NCBI RefSeq assembly: GCF_000716715.1
Contig: NZ_JNYJ01000036.1
Span: 186,001-250,000, forward strand
Length of the DNA: 64,000 nt
Reading direction: 5' to 3'
From: Dactylosporangium aurantiacum
GTDB taxonomy: Bacteria; Actinomycetota; Actinomycetes; Mycobacteriales; Micromonosporaceae
Part shown: piece by piece, positions 26,062 to 37,040 of the stretch
Position numbering within the stretch: the first letter of the stretch is position 1
Layout of the letters: every line of letters starts with the position of its first letter
Made by a program: the position numbers and the translations under genes
The notes under the pieces: model-generated
What the model was told of the DNA's origin: nothing
The model's database searches: none
Seen by the model: only the letters and a program-made list of their open reading frames with translations

Positions 26062-27587
26062 TTGCCGGCCTCCACGGTGCCTGCGGTGGCTTTCGGGTCG
26101 GTGACGTGCATGTCCGTCATCGTCGCCTTGATCGCCGGGTTGATCACGTCGATGACCGGCTTCGGGTAGAAGCCGAGCACCAGGATCAGCGCGATCAGCG
26201 GCGTGACGACGACGGCCTCACGCAGCGACAGGTCCCGGCTCATCGCCTTGACCTCGAGCAGCTTCGGGTTCGTGGTGCCCTGCGTGGTGCGCTGGATCAT
26301 CCAGAGTACGTAACCGGCGGCCAGGATGATGCCGGCGGTGGCGATGACGGCCACCGTCTTGTTCACCGTGAACGTGCCGATCAGCACCAGGAACTCGGAG
26401 ACGAACGGCGACGTGCCCGGCAGCGCGAGCGAGGCCAGACCGGCGATGAAGAACACCCCGGCGAGGACCGGCACGAGCTTGCCGGCGCCGCCGAAGTCGC
26501 TCACCAGGGCGCTGCCGCGGCGGCTCACCAGCATGCCGACGACCAGGAAGAGCAGGCCGGTCGCGAGGCCGTGGTTGACCATGTACAGCACCGCGCCGGT
26601 GCCCGCCTGCGTCGTGAAGGCGAAGATGCCGATGCCGATGAAGCCGAAGTGCGCGATCGACGTGTACGAGACCAGCCGCTTGAGGTCCTGCTGGCCGATC
26701 GCCACGAGTGCGCCGTAGATGATGCCGACGACCGCGAGGGTGAGCCCGAGCCAGGCGAAGTACTTCGACGCGTTCGGGAACAGCGGCAGGCAGTAGCGCA
26801 GGATGCCGAACGTGCCGACCTTGTCCATGACGCCGACCAGCAGCGCCGCCGAGCCGGCCTGGGCCGCGCCACCGGCGTCGGGCAGCCAGGTGTGGAACGG
26901 GAAGAACGGCGCCTTGATCGCGAACGCGAGGAAGAAGCCGAGGAACAGCCAGCGCTCGGCGGTGACGCTGAAGTCCGCGGACAGCAGCGTCGGCCAGTCG
27001 AAGGTGTGCCCACCGAGGACCCACAGCCCGACCACGGCGGCGAGCATGAAGAGCCCGCCGACCAGCGAGTACAGGAAGAACTTGACCGCCGCGTACTGCT
27101 CCTGGTGCCCGCCGTACGAGCCGATGAGGAAGTACATCGGCACGAGCATGACCTCGAAGAACACGTAGAACAGGAACACGTCCTGCGCGGCGAAGACGCC
27201 GATCATCGTGGACTCGAGGGCCAGCAGCAGCGCGAAGTACGCCGGCACCGACCGCTTGCTCTTGTCGGCGTCGTGCCAGGACGCGAGCACGACCAGCGGC
27301 ACCAGCAGCGCGATCAGCGCGATCATGACCAGGGCGATGCCGTCGACCGCGAAGGTGAACTTGGCGCCCCACTGCGGGATCCACGTGTAGGACTCGCGGA
27401 ACTGGAACCGCTCGCCGTTGGGCTTGAACTGCACCCACAGCCCGACGGTCAGCGCCAGGATCAGCAGCGACCAGCCGAAGGCGGCGCGCTTGGCCAGCTC
27501 CGGTTTGTCCTTCGGCAGGAACGCGACCCCGGCGGCGCCGACGAGCGGCGCGACCGTGAGCACGGTCAGATACGGAAAGGAGCTCAT
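26058..27587 (-). CDS. nuoM: NADH-quinone oxidoreductase subunit M
   Basis: 509 residues from ATG 27587, which overlaps the nuoL stop by 4 bases; the reading frame is open further upstream, but that part shadows nuoL. About fourteen membrane spans. Family motifs are FFEVMLVPMYFLIGSYGG, FFPFHTWLPDAGGAAQAGSA-like sequence and QQDLKRLVSYTSIAHFGFIG, with the conserved Glu and Lys of the proton path. The second antiporter-like subunit of complex I, in the cytoplasmic membrane. Confidence 0.95.
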   Translation of the reverse strand: MSSFPYLTVLTVAPLVGAAGVAFLPKDKPELAKRAAFGWSLLILALTVGLWVQFKPNGERFQFRESYTWIPQWGAKFTFAVDGIALVMIALIALLVPLVVLASWHDADKSKRSVPAYFALLLALESTMIGVFAAQDVFLFYVFFEVMLVPMYFLIGSYGGHQEQYAAVKFFLYSLVGGLFMLAAVVGLWVLGGHTFDWPTLLSADFSVTAERWLFLGFFLAFAIKAPFFPFHTWLPDAGGAAQAGSAALLVGVMDKVGTFGILRYCLPLFPNASKYFAWLGLTLAVVGIIYGALVAIGQQDLKRLVSYTSIAHFGFIGIGIFAFTTQAGTGAVLYMVNHGLATGLLFLVVGMLVSRRGSALVSDFGGAGKLVPVLAGVFFIAGLASLALPGTSPFVSEFLVLIGTFTVNKTVAVIATAGIILAAGYVLWMIQRTTQGTTNPKLLEVKAMSRDLSLREAVVVTPLIALILVLGFYPKPVIDVINPAIKATMTDMHVTDPKATAGTVEAGK

Positions 27588-29494
27588 CCGAACGTCACCG
27601 CCAGCATGGCGGCCACCACGAGCACCGCGCCTCCAAGGATGGACAGGGCATAGGAGCGCACGAAACCGGTCTGTGCCCGGCGGAGCCGGCCGGAGCCGCC
27701 GCCGACCCCTGCGGCGAGGCCGTTGACCAGCCCGTCGATGCCGCGGTTGTCGATGTAGACCAGGGCGCGGGTCAGGTAGCGGCCGGGCGCCTCGAAGACC
27801 GCCTCGTTGAACGAGTCGGTGTAGAGGTTCTTGCGGGCGGCGGTGACCAGCGGGCCGGCCGGCTGCTCCTGCAGGGCGGTGCCCTTGTTGAACAGCGCGA
27901 TGGCCAGGCCGGCACCGGCGAACGTCATCACGATCGACAGGACGGTGATGAGCAGGTGGCTCATGACCGGCTCGTGCTCGGCGTGCTCGCTGCCGTAGAC
28001 CGGGGTCAGCCACTCGGGCACCGAGGTCGACAGCAGGTAACCGGCCGCGACCGAGCCGACCGCCAGCAGGATCAGCGGGATCGTCATGATCTTCGGCGAC
28101 TCGTGCGGGTGCCGGATGTCGTCGGTCCAGCGCTCCGGGCCGTGGAACGTGAGCCAGAAGAGCCGCGTCATGTAGAACGCGGTCAGGCCGGCGCCGAGCA
28201 GGGCCGCGCCGCCGAACAGCCACGCGGTCCAGCCCTCGCGCTCGAACGCCGCGACGATGATCGGCTCCTTGGAGAAGAAGCCGGACAGGCCGGGGAAGCC
28301 GATGATCGCGAGCCAGCCGAGGCCGAACGTGATCCAGGTGATCTTCATGTACTTGTACAGCCCGCCGAAGCGGCGGATGTCCACCTGGTCGTGCATGCCG
28401 TGCATGACGGATCCGGCGCCGAGGAACATGCCGGCCTTGAAGAAGCCGTGGGCCAGCAGGTGGATCAGGGCGAGCGCGTAGGCGGCACCGCCGAGGCCGA
28501 CACCCAGGAACATGTAGCCGATCTGGCTGACCGTCGACCAGGCGAGGACCCGCTTGATGTCGTCCTTGGCGCAGCCGATGATGCAGCCCATCAGCAGCGT
28601 CAGCGCGCCGACCGCGACGACGACCGTCTGCGCCGTGGAGTTGGCGTCGAAGATCGGGTGCGACCGGGCGATCAGGTACACGCCGGCGGTGACCATCGTG
28701 GCGGCGTGGATGAGCGCCGACACCGGGGTCGGGCCCTCCATGGCGTCCGGGAGCCAGGCCTGCAGCGGGAACTGGCCGGACTTGCCGGCCGCGCCGAGCA
28801 GCAGCAGGAGCGCCATGAGCAGGACCACGCCGCTGCTGAGCTTGTGCACGCCGTTGAAGACCTCGGCGTAGTCGACCGTGCCGAGGTAGGCGAACATCAT
28901 GAAGATGGCGATCGCGAAACCGGCGTCACCGACGCGGTTCATCAGGAACGCCTTCTTACCGGCGGTCGCCGCGCTCGGCTTCAGGTACCAGAAGGAGATC
29001 AGCAGGTAGGACGCGAGACCGACGCCCTCCCAGCCGAAGTACAGCATCACGTAGTTGTTGCCGAGCACCAGCAACAGCATCGCCGCGACGAAGAGGTTGA
29101 AGTAGCCGAAGAACTTCCGGCGACCCGGGTCGTGGTCCATGTAACCCACCGCGTAGAGGTGGATCAGTGAGCCGACACCCGTGATCAGCAGGACGAACAT
29201 CGCCGACAGCGGGTCGAACAGCAGACCCAGGTCGACCTTGAAGTCCCCGACGCCGATGTAGTCCCACAGCTTCAGCTCGACGCCGTTGCGGTTCTCGAGG
29301 CCGCGGAGCGTGAAGAAGTAGGTCAGCCCCAGCACGAAGGACGTGGCGACGCTGAGCACGCCGAGCCAGTGTCCCCAGCGGTCGGCGCGCTTGCCGAGCA
29401 GCAGCAGCACTGCCGCGCTGGCCAGCGGGATCGCGGGCAGCAGCCAGAACGTGCCCAGCCACCCGTTCGCCGCCGTGTAGGCGATTGGTTCCAC
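27584..29494 (-). CDS. nuoL: NADH-quinone oxidoreductase subunit L
   Basis: 636 residues starting at GTG 29494, 10 bases after the nuoK stop. The largest antiporter-like proton pump of complex I, with about sixteen membrane spans including the C-terminal lateral helix. Motifs: FGWEGVGLASYLLISFWY, FPLQAWLPDAMEGPTPVSAL, DDIKRVLAWSTVSQIGYMFLG and GGLYKYMKITW. The length matches the family. Confidence 0.95.
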   Translation of the reverse strand: MEPIAYTAANGWLGTFWLLPAIPLASAAVLLLLGKRADRWGHWLGVLSVATSFVLGLTYFFTLRGLENRNGVELKLWDYIGVGDFKVDLGLLFDPLSAMFVLLITGVGSLIHLYAVGYMDHDPGRRKFFGYFNLFVAAMLLLVLGNNYVMLYFGWEGVGLASYLLISFWYLKPSAATAGKKAFLMNRVGDAGFAIAIFMMFAYLGTVDYAEVFNGVHKLSSGVVLLMALLLLLGAAGKSGQFPLQAWLPDAMEGPTPVSALIHAATMVTAGVYLIARSHPIFDANSTAQTVVVAVGALTLLMGCIIGCAKDDIKRVLAWSTVSQIGYMFLGVGLGGAAYALALIHLLAHGFFKAGMFLGAGSVMHGMHDQVDIRRFGGLYKYMKITWITFGLGWLAIIGFPGLSGFFSKEPIIVAAFEREGWTAWLFGGAALLGAGLTAFYMTRLFWLTFHGPERWTDDIRHPHESPKIMTIPLILLAVGSVAAGYLLSTSVPEWLTPVYGSEHAEHEPVMSHLLITVLSIVMTFAGAGLAIALFNKGTALQEQPAGPLVTAARKNLYTDSFNEAVFEAPGRYLTRALVYIDNRGIDGLVNGLAAGVGGGSGRLRRAQTGFVRSYALSILGGAVLVVAAMLAVTFG

Positions 29495-29504
29495 AACCCG
29501 CTCC

Positions 29505-29804
29505 CTAGTACTTCAGCAGGTTCGCGTCGTCGACGCTTGCGGAGCGTCGAGTCCGGAAGATCGACATGATGATCGCCAGGCCGACGACGACCTCGGCCGC
29601 CGCGACGACCATGACGAAGAACGCCATGATCTGGCCGTCGAGCGTGCCGTTGATCCGGCTGAACGTGACCAGCGCCAGGTTCGCGGCGTTGAGCATGAGC
29701 TCGATGCACATGAACAGCACGATGGCGTTGCGGCGGATGAGCACGCCCACCGCGCCGATCGTGAACAGGATCGACGCCAGGACGATGTAGTACGTCGGTG
29801 TCAC
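29505..29804 (-). CDS. nuoK: NADH-quinone oxidoreductase subunit K
   Basis: 99 residues, the normal NuoK length, starting at GTG 29804 ([11 protein letters not shown]) within the GTGA overlap with nuoJ. Three membrane spans; the conserved Glu residues lie in [16 protein letters not shown] and [16 protein letters not shown] membrane-arm subunit in the proton path of complex I. A longer frame of 319 residues upstream only shadows nuoJ. Confidence 0.95.
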   Translation of the reverse strand: MTPTYYIVLASILFTIGAVGVLIRRNAIVLFMCIELMLNAANLALVTFSRINGTLDGQIMAFFVMVVAAAEVVVGLAIIMSIFRTRRSASVDDANLLKY

Positions 29805-30574
29805 TTCTCGGTCCCCTTCGGTGCGACGTCTGCCGACGTCAACTCCCGGGTCGGGAGGATCTTGGAGATGCTGCGCTCCGACGGCGTGCCGTCGGGCAGT
29901 CGCGCGGGCGTCGCCACCGAGTCGGAGGTGGAGAACACGCCCGGGCCGGGCTTCGGCGCGGGGTAGCTGCCCGGCTGGAACCGGGCGAGCATCCGCTCCG
30001 GCTGGCTGACCTTGTCTTCCTTGCGCTTCTCGATGTGCGCCAGGATCATCGCGCCGACGGCCGCCGTGATCAGCAGCGCCGAGGTCACCTCGAACACGTA
30101 CACGTACTTGGTGAAGATCAGCTTCGCCAGGCCGGTCACGTTGCCCGCGGCGTTCGCCTCGGTCAGGCCCTTCGGGTCCGAGTCGCCGAGCGCGCGGTAC
30201 AGGGCGATGCCCAGCAGCAGCGACAGCCCGACGCCGAGCATGATCGCCACCATCCGCTGGCCGCGCAACGTCTCGATCAGCGAGTCCGAGGAGTCGCGAC
30301 CGACGAGCATCAGCACGAAGAGGAACAGCATCATGATCGCGCCGGTGTAGACGATGATCTGCACCATGCCGATGAACGGGCCGGCCTGCAGCACGTAGAA
30401 CACGCCCAGGCACAGCATCGTGATCACCAGGAACAGCGCGGAGTGCACCGCGTTGCGGGCCCACACCATCCCGATGGCGCCGAGGACCGCGATCGGGGCG
30501 AGGATCCAGAAGGTGGTGGCCTCGCCTCCCTTCACGTCACCGGCGGCGGCGAGCAGTTCCAGGGACAGGTTCAT
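29801..30574 (-). CDS. nuoJ: NADH-quinone oxidoreductase subunit J
   Basis: 257 residues from ATG 30574, overlapping the nuoI stop by 4 bases. Five membrane spans near residues 22-185 ([40 protein letters not shown]). The hydrophilic C-terminal tail of about 70 residues ([18 protein letters not shown] and beyond) is longer than in E. coli and common in actinobacteria. A membrane-arm subunit of complex I. Confidence 0.94.
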   Translation of the reverse strand: MNLSLELLAAAGDVKGGEATTFWILAPIAVLGAIGMVWARNAVHSALFLVITMLCLGVFYVLQAGPFIGMVQIIVYTGAIMMLFLFVLMLVGRDSSDSLIETLRGQRMVAIMLGVGLSLLLGIALYRALGDSDPKGLTEANAAGNVTGLAKLIFTKYVYVFEVTSALLITAAVGAMILAHIEKRKEDKVSQPERMLARFQPGSYPAPKPGPGVFSTSDSVATPARLPDGTPSERSISKILPTRELTSADVAPKGTEK

Positions 30575-31122
30575 GCCTGACCGCCCCCCTTGTAGTGCTC
30601 GGCGCCCGCGGACGTGCCGGGGTTGTCGAGCGCGCCGACGTAGTAGTCCTTCTCCGTCTCGCCGAGACGCATGTCGTGCGGCGGGCGCTCCATGCCGGGC
30701 AGCAGCGGCGCGAGCAGCATCTCCTTGGTGAAGATGAGGTCGCGCCGGTTGTCGCGGGCCAGCTCGTACTCGTTGCTCATGGTCAGCGAACGGGTCGGGC
30801 AGGCCTCGATGCACAGACCGCAGAAGATGCAGCGGGCGTAGTTGATCTGGTACGTCTGGGCATACCGCTCACCGGGCGAGAAGCGCTGCTCCTCGGTGTT
30901 GTCGGCGCCCTCGACGAAGATCGCGTCCGCGGGGCACGCCCACGCGCACAGCTCGCAGCCGATGCACTTCTCGAGGCCGTCCGGCCACCGGTTGAGGATG
31001 TGCCGTCCGTGGTACCGGGGCGCCGGAGGCTTGCGCTGCTCCGGGTACTCCTCGGTGACCACCTTCTTGAACATGTGCGAGAAGGTGACCCCGAATCCCT
31101 TCAGGGTGCCGCCGATGCTCAT
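30571..31122 (-). CDS. nuoI: NADH-quinone oxidoreductase subunit I
   Basis: 183 residues with two [4Fe-4S] ferredoxin motifs: Cys53, 56, 59, 63 ([12 protein letters not shown]) and Cys98, 101, 104, 108 ([12 protein letters not shown]). These carry the N6a/N6b clusters that pass electrons towards the N2 cluster of NuoB. Length fits the family. Its ATG overlaps the nuoH stop. Confidence 0.96.
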   Translation of the reverse strand: MSIGGTLKGFGVTFSHMFKKVVTEEYPEQRKPPAPRYHGRHILNRWPDGLEKCIGCELCAWACPADAIFVEGADNTEEQRFSPGERYAQTYQINYARCIFCGLCIEACPTRSLTMSNEYELARDNRRDLIFTKEMLLAPLLPGMERPPHDMRLGETEKDYYVGALDNPGTSAGAEHYKGGGQA

Positions 31123-32468
31123 GCGTTCTCCTTGCCGGTCGAGACGGGCTCCCGCTCGACGATCACGCGCTTGGCCCGCGGGCTCGGCGGGACCTCAAGG
31201 TTCAGCGGCGGCAACGGGAAGCCCTTGTCGCCACCGACCCGGCCGCCAGGGTGCGCCTTCGGCATCTCGACCGCCGTCACGTTGCGCCGCGACAGGGCGA
31301 TCGCCGTGAGGCCGAGCGCCAGCGCGGCGACGATGATCGCGACGGAGACGCCGAACTTGCCGAGGGAGCTGAGGTTGTCGCTGTCGATCGTCAGCAGGAT
31401 GCCGGCGAGCGAAAGGATCCAGATCAGGTTGGCCGGGATCAGGACCTTCCAGCCGAACCGCATGAACTGGTCGTACCGCAGCCGGGGCAGCGTGCCGCGC
31501 AGCCACACGAAGACGAACAGCAGCAGCAGGACCTTGATGGTGAACCAGAGGACCGGCCACCAGCCCTGGTTGGCGCCGTCCCACAGCGAGATCGGCCACG
31601 GGGCGCGCCAACCGCCGAGGAACAGCGTTGCGCACAGGCCCGAGACGGTGACCATGTTGACGTACTCGGCGAGGAAGAACAGCGCGAACTTCAGCGAGGA
31701 GTACTCGGTGTGGAAGCCACCGACCAGCTCCGACTCGGCCTCGGGAAGGTCGAACGGGGCCCGGTTGGTCTCGCCGACCGCGGCGGTGAAGTAGATCAGG
31801 AAGCTCGGCAGCAGCAGGATGCCGTACCAGGCCGGCAGGTCCGCCTGCCAGCCGCCGATGTCGACGGTGCCGTTGCCGGCCTGCCCCTCGACGATCTGCG
31901 AGGTGGACATCGTGCCCGACACCAGGAAGACCGAGACGATCGACAGGCCCATCGCGACCTCGTACGAGATCATCTGGGCGCTCGAACGCAGGCCACCGAG
32001 CAGCGGGTACGTCGAGCCGGAGGCCCAGCCGCCGAGCACGACGCCGTAGATGCCCATCGACGAGCACGCCAGCACCAGCAGCACCGCCACCGGGATGTCG
32101 GTGAGCTGCAGCGGGCTGTGCGTACCGAAGATCGACACGGTCGGCCCGAACGGGATCACCGAGAAGGCGGTGAACGCGCAGATCGTGGAGATCACCGGCG
32201 CGAAGAAGAAGACGACCTTGTCCGCGAGCCGCGGCATGATGTCTTCCTTGAACGCCAGCTTCAGGCCGTCCGCGAGGGACTGCAGCAGGCCGAACGGGCC
32301 GTTACGGTTCGGGCCGGGCCGGACCTGCATCCGGGCGACGACCTTGCGCTCGTACCAGATGGCGAAGAGCGTCATGACGACCAGGAACGCGAAGATCACG
32401 ACGACCTTGGCGAGCACCAGCCACCAGGGGTCTTTGCCGAACTGGTCGAGGTTCTCGGCGAGGATCAT
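31119..32468 (-). CDS. nuoH: NADH-quinone oxidoreductase subunit H
   Basis: 449 residues, about eight membrane spans with the quinone-site loops [20 protein letters not shown] and [17 protein letters not shown]. The C-terminal tail after about residue 400 ([20 protein letters not shown]) is a hydrophilic extension typical of actinobacterial NuoH. NuoH connects the peripheral arm with the pumps. The ATG at 32468 overlaps the nuoG stop by 4 bases. Confidence 0.95.
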   Translation of the reverse strand: MILAENLDQFGKDPWWLVLAKVVVIFAFLVVMTLFAIWYERKVVARMQVRPGPNRNGPFGLLQSLADGLKLAFKEDIMPRLADKVVFFFAPVISTICAFTAFSVIPFGPTVSIFGTHSPLQLTDIPVAVLLVLACSSMGIYGVVLGGWASGSTYPLLGGLRSSAQMISYEVAMGLSIVSVFLVSGTMSTSQIVEGQAGNGTVDIGGWQADLPAWYGILLLPSFLIYFTAAVGETNRAPFDLPEAESELVGGFHTEYSSLKFALFFLAEYVNMVTVSGLCATLFLGGWRAPWPISLWDGANQGWWPVLWFTIKVLLLLFVFVWLRGTLPRLRYDQFMRFGWKVLIPANLIWILSLAGILLTIDSDNLSSLGKFGVSVAIIVAALALGLTAIALSRRNVTAVEMPKAHPGGRVGGDKGFPLPPLNLEVPPSPRAKRVIVEREPVSTGKENA

Positions 32469-34924
32469 GATTTGGTACCCCCAGAGCTGATCTCGACCAG
32501 CGCACCTTCGGCGACGCCGAGCGTGCGGCGCAGGGTCGAGCCGGGTGAGTTCGTCGGGACCCAGACGACCCCGTCGACCATGTCGGCGACCAGAGCCGGC
32601 AGGGTGATCGCGCCCCGCTCCGTGCCCACCGTCACCGCGTCACCGTCGGCGACCCCGAGGTCGGCGGCGGTGCTCTTGGAGATCCGCACGACCGGCGTGC
32701 GGGCGGTGCCGGCCAGGTGGCCGTCGCCGTCCTGCAGCGAACCGTTGTCGAGCAGGTGGTGCCAGGAGGCGAGGACCGCCTGGCCGCCGGCCGGCGCGGC
32801 GGCCGTGCCGGGGGCGACCGTCGGCACCGTGGCCCGCACGCTGGCGCGCAGGGCGGTGCCGGTCTCGGCGGTCCCGGGCAGCGGCAGCTCCGCCAGCGTG
32901 GCGAGCTGCGCGCGCACCGCGTCGACGTCGCCGACGCCCAGCTCGATGCCGAGCTCGCGACCCAGCGCGTCGAGGACGCGGGCGTCGCTCATCGCGGCGG
33001 TCTTGAGCACCGTGCCGAACGGGCGGACCCGGCCTTCCCAGTTGACGTACGAACCGGTCTTCTCGACCGCCGGGGCGATCGGCAGGACCACGTCGGCGCG
33101 CTTGGCGACGGCGCTGAGCCGCAGCTCCAGGCTGACCACGAAGCCGACCTCGTCCAGCGCCTGCTCAGCGGCGATCGGGTCGGACAGGTCGGCCGGGTCG
33201 ACGCCGCCGACGAGCAGCGCGCCGAGCTGGCCGGCCTTGGCGGCGGCGATGATCGCGTCGGTGTCCCGGCCGGAGGCGCTGGGCAGGACGCCCGCGTCCA
33301 GCTGCCACGCGGCGGCGACCTCGCTGCGAGCGGCCGGGTCGTAGACCGGCCGGCCACCGGGCAGCAGGGTCGGCAGCGCGCCGGCCTCGACCGCGCCGCG
33401 GTCACCGGCGCGACGCGGCACCCAGGCGAGCCTGGCGCCGGTCTCCTCGGCGATGCGCGCCGCGGCGGACAGGCCGCCCTCGACGCCGGCCAGCCGCTCG
33501 CCGACGAACAGGATCGCGCCCTCGGCCGACAGCGCCTCGCGCAGCTGCTCGGACGCGCCGAGCACCTCCGCCTCGGCGCCGGGTGCGGTCAGCAGGACGG
33601 TCGCGCCGAGCTTCTCGAACCCGCGGCTGACGAACGGGGCGACCGCGAAGCTGGGCAGCCCCCGCTTCAGGTACGTCTTGCGGGCCCGCAGGAAGATGAT
33701 CGGGCACTCCTCCTCGGGCTCCAGCCCGACGAAGACGACCGCCCCGGCCCGCTCGATGTCGGCGTACGTGACCTCGACCTTGCCGGCCACGGACGAGCCG
33801 AGGAACTCGGTCTCCTCCGCCGACAGCGGGCGGGCCCGGAAGTCGATGTCGTTGGTGCCGAGGGCGACCCGGGCGAACTTCGAGTACGCGAACGCGTCCT
33901 CGACCGTCAGCCGGCCGCCGGTGAGGACGCCGACGCCGCCGTTGTCCTTCGCGGCGGCGAGGCCCGCGGCCGCGACCGTGAGGGCCTCGGGCCAGCTCGC
34001 CTCGCGCAGCTCACCGGTCTTGCTGTCGCGCACCAGCGGCTTGGTCAGCCGGTCGGTGGCGTTGGTGTACTGGAACGCGAAGCGGCCCTTGTCGCAGTTC
34101 CACTCCTCGTTGACCGCCGGGTCGTCGCCCGCCAGGCGGCGCATGACCTTGCCGCGGCGGTGGTCGGCCCGCTGGTCACAGCCGGCGGCGCAGTGCTCGC
34201 ACGCGCTGGGCGTGGAGACCAGGTCGAACGGCCGGGCCCGGAAGCGGTACTGGGCGCTGGTCAGCGCGCCGACCGGGCAGATCTGGATCGTGTTGCCGGA
34301 GAAGTACGAGTTGAACGGCGCGTCGTCCTCGGGCGTCTCGGGGTTGCCCCGGAAGACGCCGATTTGCTCGTTGGACGAGCGCTCCATCAGGTCGATGAAC
34401 TTGTCGCCGGCGATCTCGTCGGAGAACCGGGTGCAGCGCTGGCACAGCACGCACCGCTCGCGGTCGAGCAGCACCTGGGTGCTGATCGGCAGCGGCTTCG
34501 GGTACTCCCGCTTGTGCTCGACGAACCGGCTCTCGGACTGGCCGTTGCTCATCGCCTGGTTCTGCAGGGGGCACTCGCCGCCCTTGTCGCAGACCGGGCA
34601 GTCGAGCGGGTGGTTGATCAGGAGGAACTCCATGATGCCCTCTTGGGCCTTCTTGGCCACTTCGGAGGTCATCTGGGTGCGGACCACCATGCCTTCGGCG
34701 ACCGGCTGCGTGCACGAGGCCACCGGCTTGCGCTGGCCCTCGATGTCGACCAGGCACTGGCGGCACGCGCCGGCCGGGGCCAGCAGCGGGTGGTCGCAGA
34801 AGCGGGGGATGGAGATGCCGATCTGCTCGGCGGCCCGGATGACGAGCGCGCCCTTGGGTGCCTCGACCTCGATGCCGTCGATGGTCAGCTTGACCGTGTC
34901 GGCCTTCGGAACGACGTCCGTCAT
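32465..34924 (-). CDS. nuoG: NADH-quinone oxidoreductase subunit G
   Basis: 819 residues. N-terminal [2Fe-2S] site ([17 protein letters not shown]), His/Cys [4Fe-4S] site ([17 protein letters not shown]), [10 protein letters not shown], then the molybdopterin-oxidoreductase-like domain opening with [11 protein letters not shown], whose Cys pattern could carry the extra N7-type cluster. The C-terminal half is Ala-rich but retains the family outline. It feeds electrons from NuoF along the Fe-S chain. The ATG overlaps the nuoF stop by one base. Confidence 0.95.
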   Translation of the reverse strand: MTDVVPKADTVKLTIDGIEVEAPKGALVIRAAEQIGISIPRFCDHPLLAPAGACRQCLVDIEGQRKPVASCTQPVAEGMVVRTQMTSEVAKKAQEGIMEFLLINHPLDCPVCDKGGECPLQNQAMSNGQSESRFVEHKREYPKPLPISTQVLLDRERCVLCQRCTRFSDEIAGDKFIDLMERSSNEQIGVFRGNPETPEDDAPFNSYFSGNTIQICPVGALTSAQYRFRARPFDLVSTPSACEHCAAGCDQRADHRRGKVMRRLAGDDPAVNEEWNCDKGRFAFQYTNATDRLTKPLVRDSKTGELREASWPEALTVAAAGLAAAKDNGGVGVLTGGRLTVEDAFAYSKFARVALGTNDIDFRARPLSAEETEFLGSSVAGKVEVTYADIERAGAVVFVGLEPEEECPIIFLRARKTYLKRGLPSFAVAPFVSRGFEKLGATVLLTAPGAEAEVLGASEQLREALSAEGAILFVGERLAGVEGGLSAAARIAEETGARLAWVPRRAGDRGAVEAGALPTLLPGGRPVYDPAARSEVAAAWQLDAGVLPSASGRDTDAIIAAAKAGQLGALLVGGVDPADLSDPIAAEQALDEVGFVVSLELRLSAVAKRADVVLPIAPAVEKTGSYVNWEGRVRPFGTVLKTAAMSDARVLDALGRELGIELGVGDVDAVRAQLATLAELPLPGTAETGTALRASVRATVPTVAPGTAAAPAGGQAVLASWHHLLDNGSLQDGDGHLAGTARTPVVRISKSTAADLGVADGDAVTVGTERGAITLPALVADMVDGVVWVPTNSPGSTLRRTLGVAEGALVEISSGGTKS

Positions 34925-36246
34925 CAGTGGGCTCCTACCAGTTCGCCCTTGAACATCGGAGTCTTGCGGCCCTCGATGTAGTCCAGGTAGTCCTGCTTGA
35001 AGTACTTGATCGAGGACGTCACCGGGCTCGTCGCACCGTCACCGAGCGCGCAGAACGAGCGCCCGAGCAGGTTGTCGCAGGCGTCCAGCAGGGTGTCGAG
35101 GTCCTGGTGGGTGCCCTGGCCGGCGAGGATGCGGTGCAGGATCCGCACCATCCAGTAGTTGCCCTCGCGGCACGGCGTGCACTTGCCGCAGGACTCGTGG
35201 TGGTAGAAGGCGATCCACCGGTACGTGGCGTAGACGATGTCGTCCTGGTCCGAGAAGACCTGCACGGCCGTCGTGCCGAGCATCGTGCCGACGCCCGCCA
35301 TGCCCTCGAAGTCCATCGGCACGTCGAGGTGCTCGTCGGTGAGCATCGGCGTCGACGACCCGCCCGGCGTCCAGAACTTCAGCTTGTGGCCGGGCTGCAT
35401 GCCACCGGCCAGGTCGATGAGCTGCCGCAGCGTCACGCCGAGGGAGCACTCGAACTGGCCGGGGTTGTTGACCCGCCCCGAGATCGAGTAGATCTTCGGG
35501 CCGGGCGACTTCTCGGTGCCCATGCTGCGGAACCAGGCCGAGCCGCCGAGCACGATGTACGGGACGCTGGCGATCGTCTCAACGTTGTTGACGACCGTGG
35601 GCGAGGCGTACAGGCCGTGCGTGGCCGGGAACGGCGGACGCAGCCGGGGCTGGCCGCGGTAACCCTCCAGCGAGTCCAGCAGCGCCGTCTCCTCGCCGCA
35701 GATGTAGGCGCCCGCTCCACTGTGGACGACCAGGTCCAGGTCGAAGCCGCTGCCGAGGATGTTCTTGCCGAGGTACCCCTTGGCGTACGCCTGCTGGACC
35801 GCGGCGCGCAGGCGGCGGGCGGAGTGCACGGCCTCGCCGCGGATGTAGATCGCGGCGAAGTTGGCCCGGATCGCGTAGGAGGCGATGATGACGCCTTCCA
35901 CCAGCGCGTGCGGGTCGGCCATCATCAGCGGCAGGTCCTTGCAGGTGCCCGGCTCGCCCTCGTCGGCGTTGACCACCAGGTAGTGCGGCTTGCCGTCGTT
36001 CTGCGGGATGAAGCCCCACTTCATGCCGGTGGGGAAGCCGGCGCCGCCGCGGCCGCGCAGGCCCGAGTCCTTGACCAGCTGGATCAGCTCGTCGGGGTGG
36101 GCCTTGAATGCCTTGCGCAGCGCGGTGTAGCCGTCGAGCCGCTCGTACACGTCGATCTTCCACGCGTCGGGCGACAGCCAGCGCTTGGTCAGCACGGGCG
36201 TCAGCTTCGACAGCGACTCCTGGGAAGGCTGGTAGTCGAGCGTCAC
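34924..36246 (-). CDS. nuoF: NADH-quinone oxidoreductase subunit F
   Basis: 440 residues from GTG 36246 within a GTGA overlap with nuoE. It binds NADH and [21 protein letters not shown] is the flavin/NADH glycine-rich site, [12 protein letters not shown] follows, and the C-terminal [4Fe-4S] cluster is in [12 protein letters not shown] plus the later Cys of GRSFCALGD. This is the entry point for electrons into complex I. Confidence 0.96.
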   Translation of the reverse strand: MTLDYQPSQESLSKLTPVLTKRWLSPDAWKIDVYERLDGYTALRKAFKAHPDELIQLVKDSGLRGRGGAGFPTGMKWGFIPQNDGKPHYLVVNADEGEPGTCKDLPLMMADPHALVEGVIIASYAIRANFAAIYIRGEAVHSARRLRAAVQQAYAKGYLGKNILGSGFDLDLVVHSGAGAYICGEETALLDSLEGYRGQPRLRPPFPATHGLYASPTVVNNVETIASVPYIVLGGSAWFRSMGTEKSPGPKIYSISGRVNNPGQFECSLGVTLRQLIDLAGGMQPGHKLKFWTPGGSSTPMLTDEHLDVPMDFEGMAGVGTMLGTTAVQVFSDQDDIVYATYRWIAFYHHESCGKCTPCREGNYWMVRILHRILAGQGTHQDLDTLLDACDNLLGRSFCALGDGATSPVTSSIKYFKQDYLDYIEGRKTPMFKGELVGAH

Positions 36247-37040
36247 GCCTTCGCCTCCTTCACTGCGTCTTTCTGCGGCATGGGGCTGTCGCCGGCCGGC
36301 TTGGCGTCCGAGGCCGCCTTCGGCATGGTCTCGGCCGGCTTCGGCGCCGGGGCCTCGTCCTTCTTGCCGATCGGGGTCTCCGGGTCGAAGCCCGGCACCG
36401 CGATGCCGAACCGCTCCGCGAGCCGGTTGCCGGCGAGGGTCGGCCCGCCCGCGGGACCGTCGGCGATCACGTCGTCGCCCCGGTCGTCGGCGAAGCCGGC
36501 CAGCTGGACCGCCATCTCCTTGAGCGTGCACAGCCGCGTGCCGCGGGTCGGCTGCGGGCGCTCGCCGTTCTGCAGCTGCTTCACCAGGGTGAGCGCGCTG
36601 TCCTCGGTGATCTGGTCGAAGAACTCGTAGTTGACCGTCATCACCGGGGCGTAGTCGCAGGCGGCCAGGCACTCGGCGTGCTCGAGCGTGATCTTGCCGT
36701 CGGCCGTGGTCTCGTCGTGGTCGACACCCAGGTAGTCGCGCAGCGCCTCGTACGCCTTGTCGCCGCCGAGCACACCGCACATGGTGTTGGTGCAGACGGA
36801 GACGAGCCAGTCGCCGGTCGGCTTGCGCTTGTACATGGTGTAGAACGTGGCCACCGCGCCGACCTGGGCCTTGGTGATGCCGAGGATCTCGGCGCAGAAG
36901 GCGATGCCCTCCGGCGACACGTAGCCCTGCTCCGACTGCACCAGGTGCAGCAGCGGCAGCAGTGCCGAGCGCGACCGGCCTTCGGGGTACCGCGCGATGA
37001 TCTGCCGCGCACGTTCGTGCGTGACCTCACTGAACGCCAT
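36243..37040 (-). CDS. nuoE: NADH-quinone oxidoreductase subunit E
   Basis: 265 residues. The thioredoxin-like [2Fe-2S] domain has Cys83, Cys88, Cys124 and Cys128 (CTNTMC and CLAAC). After about residue 175 comes a Pro/Ala/Lys-rich tail (KKDEAPAPKPAETMPKAAS) absent from short NuoE proteins but frequent in high-GC actinobacteria. Partner of NuoF in NADH oxidation. The start overlaps the nuoD stop (TAATG). Confidence 0.95.
   Translation of the reverse strand: MAFSEVTHERARQIIARYPEGRSRSALLPLLHLVQSEQGYVSPEGIAFCAEILGITKAQVGAVATFYTMYKRKPTGDWLVSVCTNTMCGVLGGDKAYEALRDYLGVDHDETTADGKITLEHAECLAACDYAPVMTVNYEFFDQITEDSALTLVKQLQNGERPQPTRGTRLCTLKEMAVQLAGFADDRGDDVIADGPAGGPTLAGNRLAERFGIAVPGFDPETPIGKKDEAPAPKPAETMPKAASDAKPAGDSPMPQKDAVKEAKA

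Noticed and set aside
31251..33344. 697-residue plus-strand frame opposite nuoH/nuoG
   Set aside because: Spans two real genes on the other strand, with composition typical of an antisense frame.
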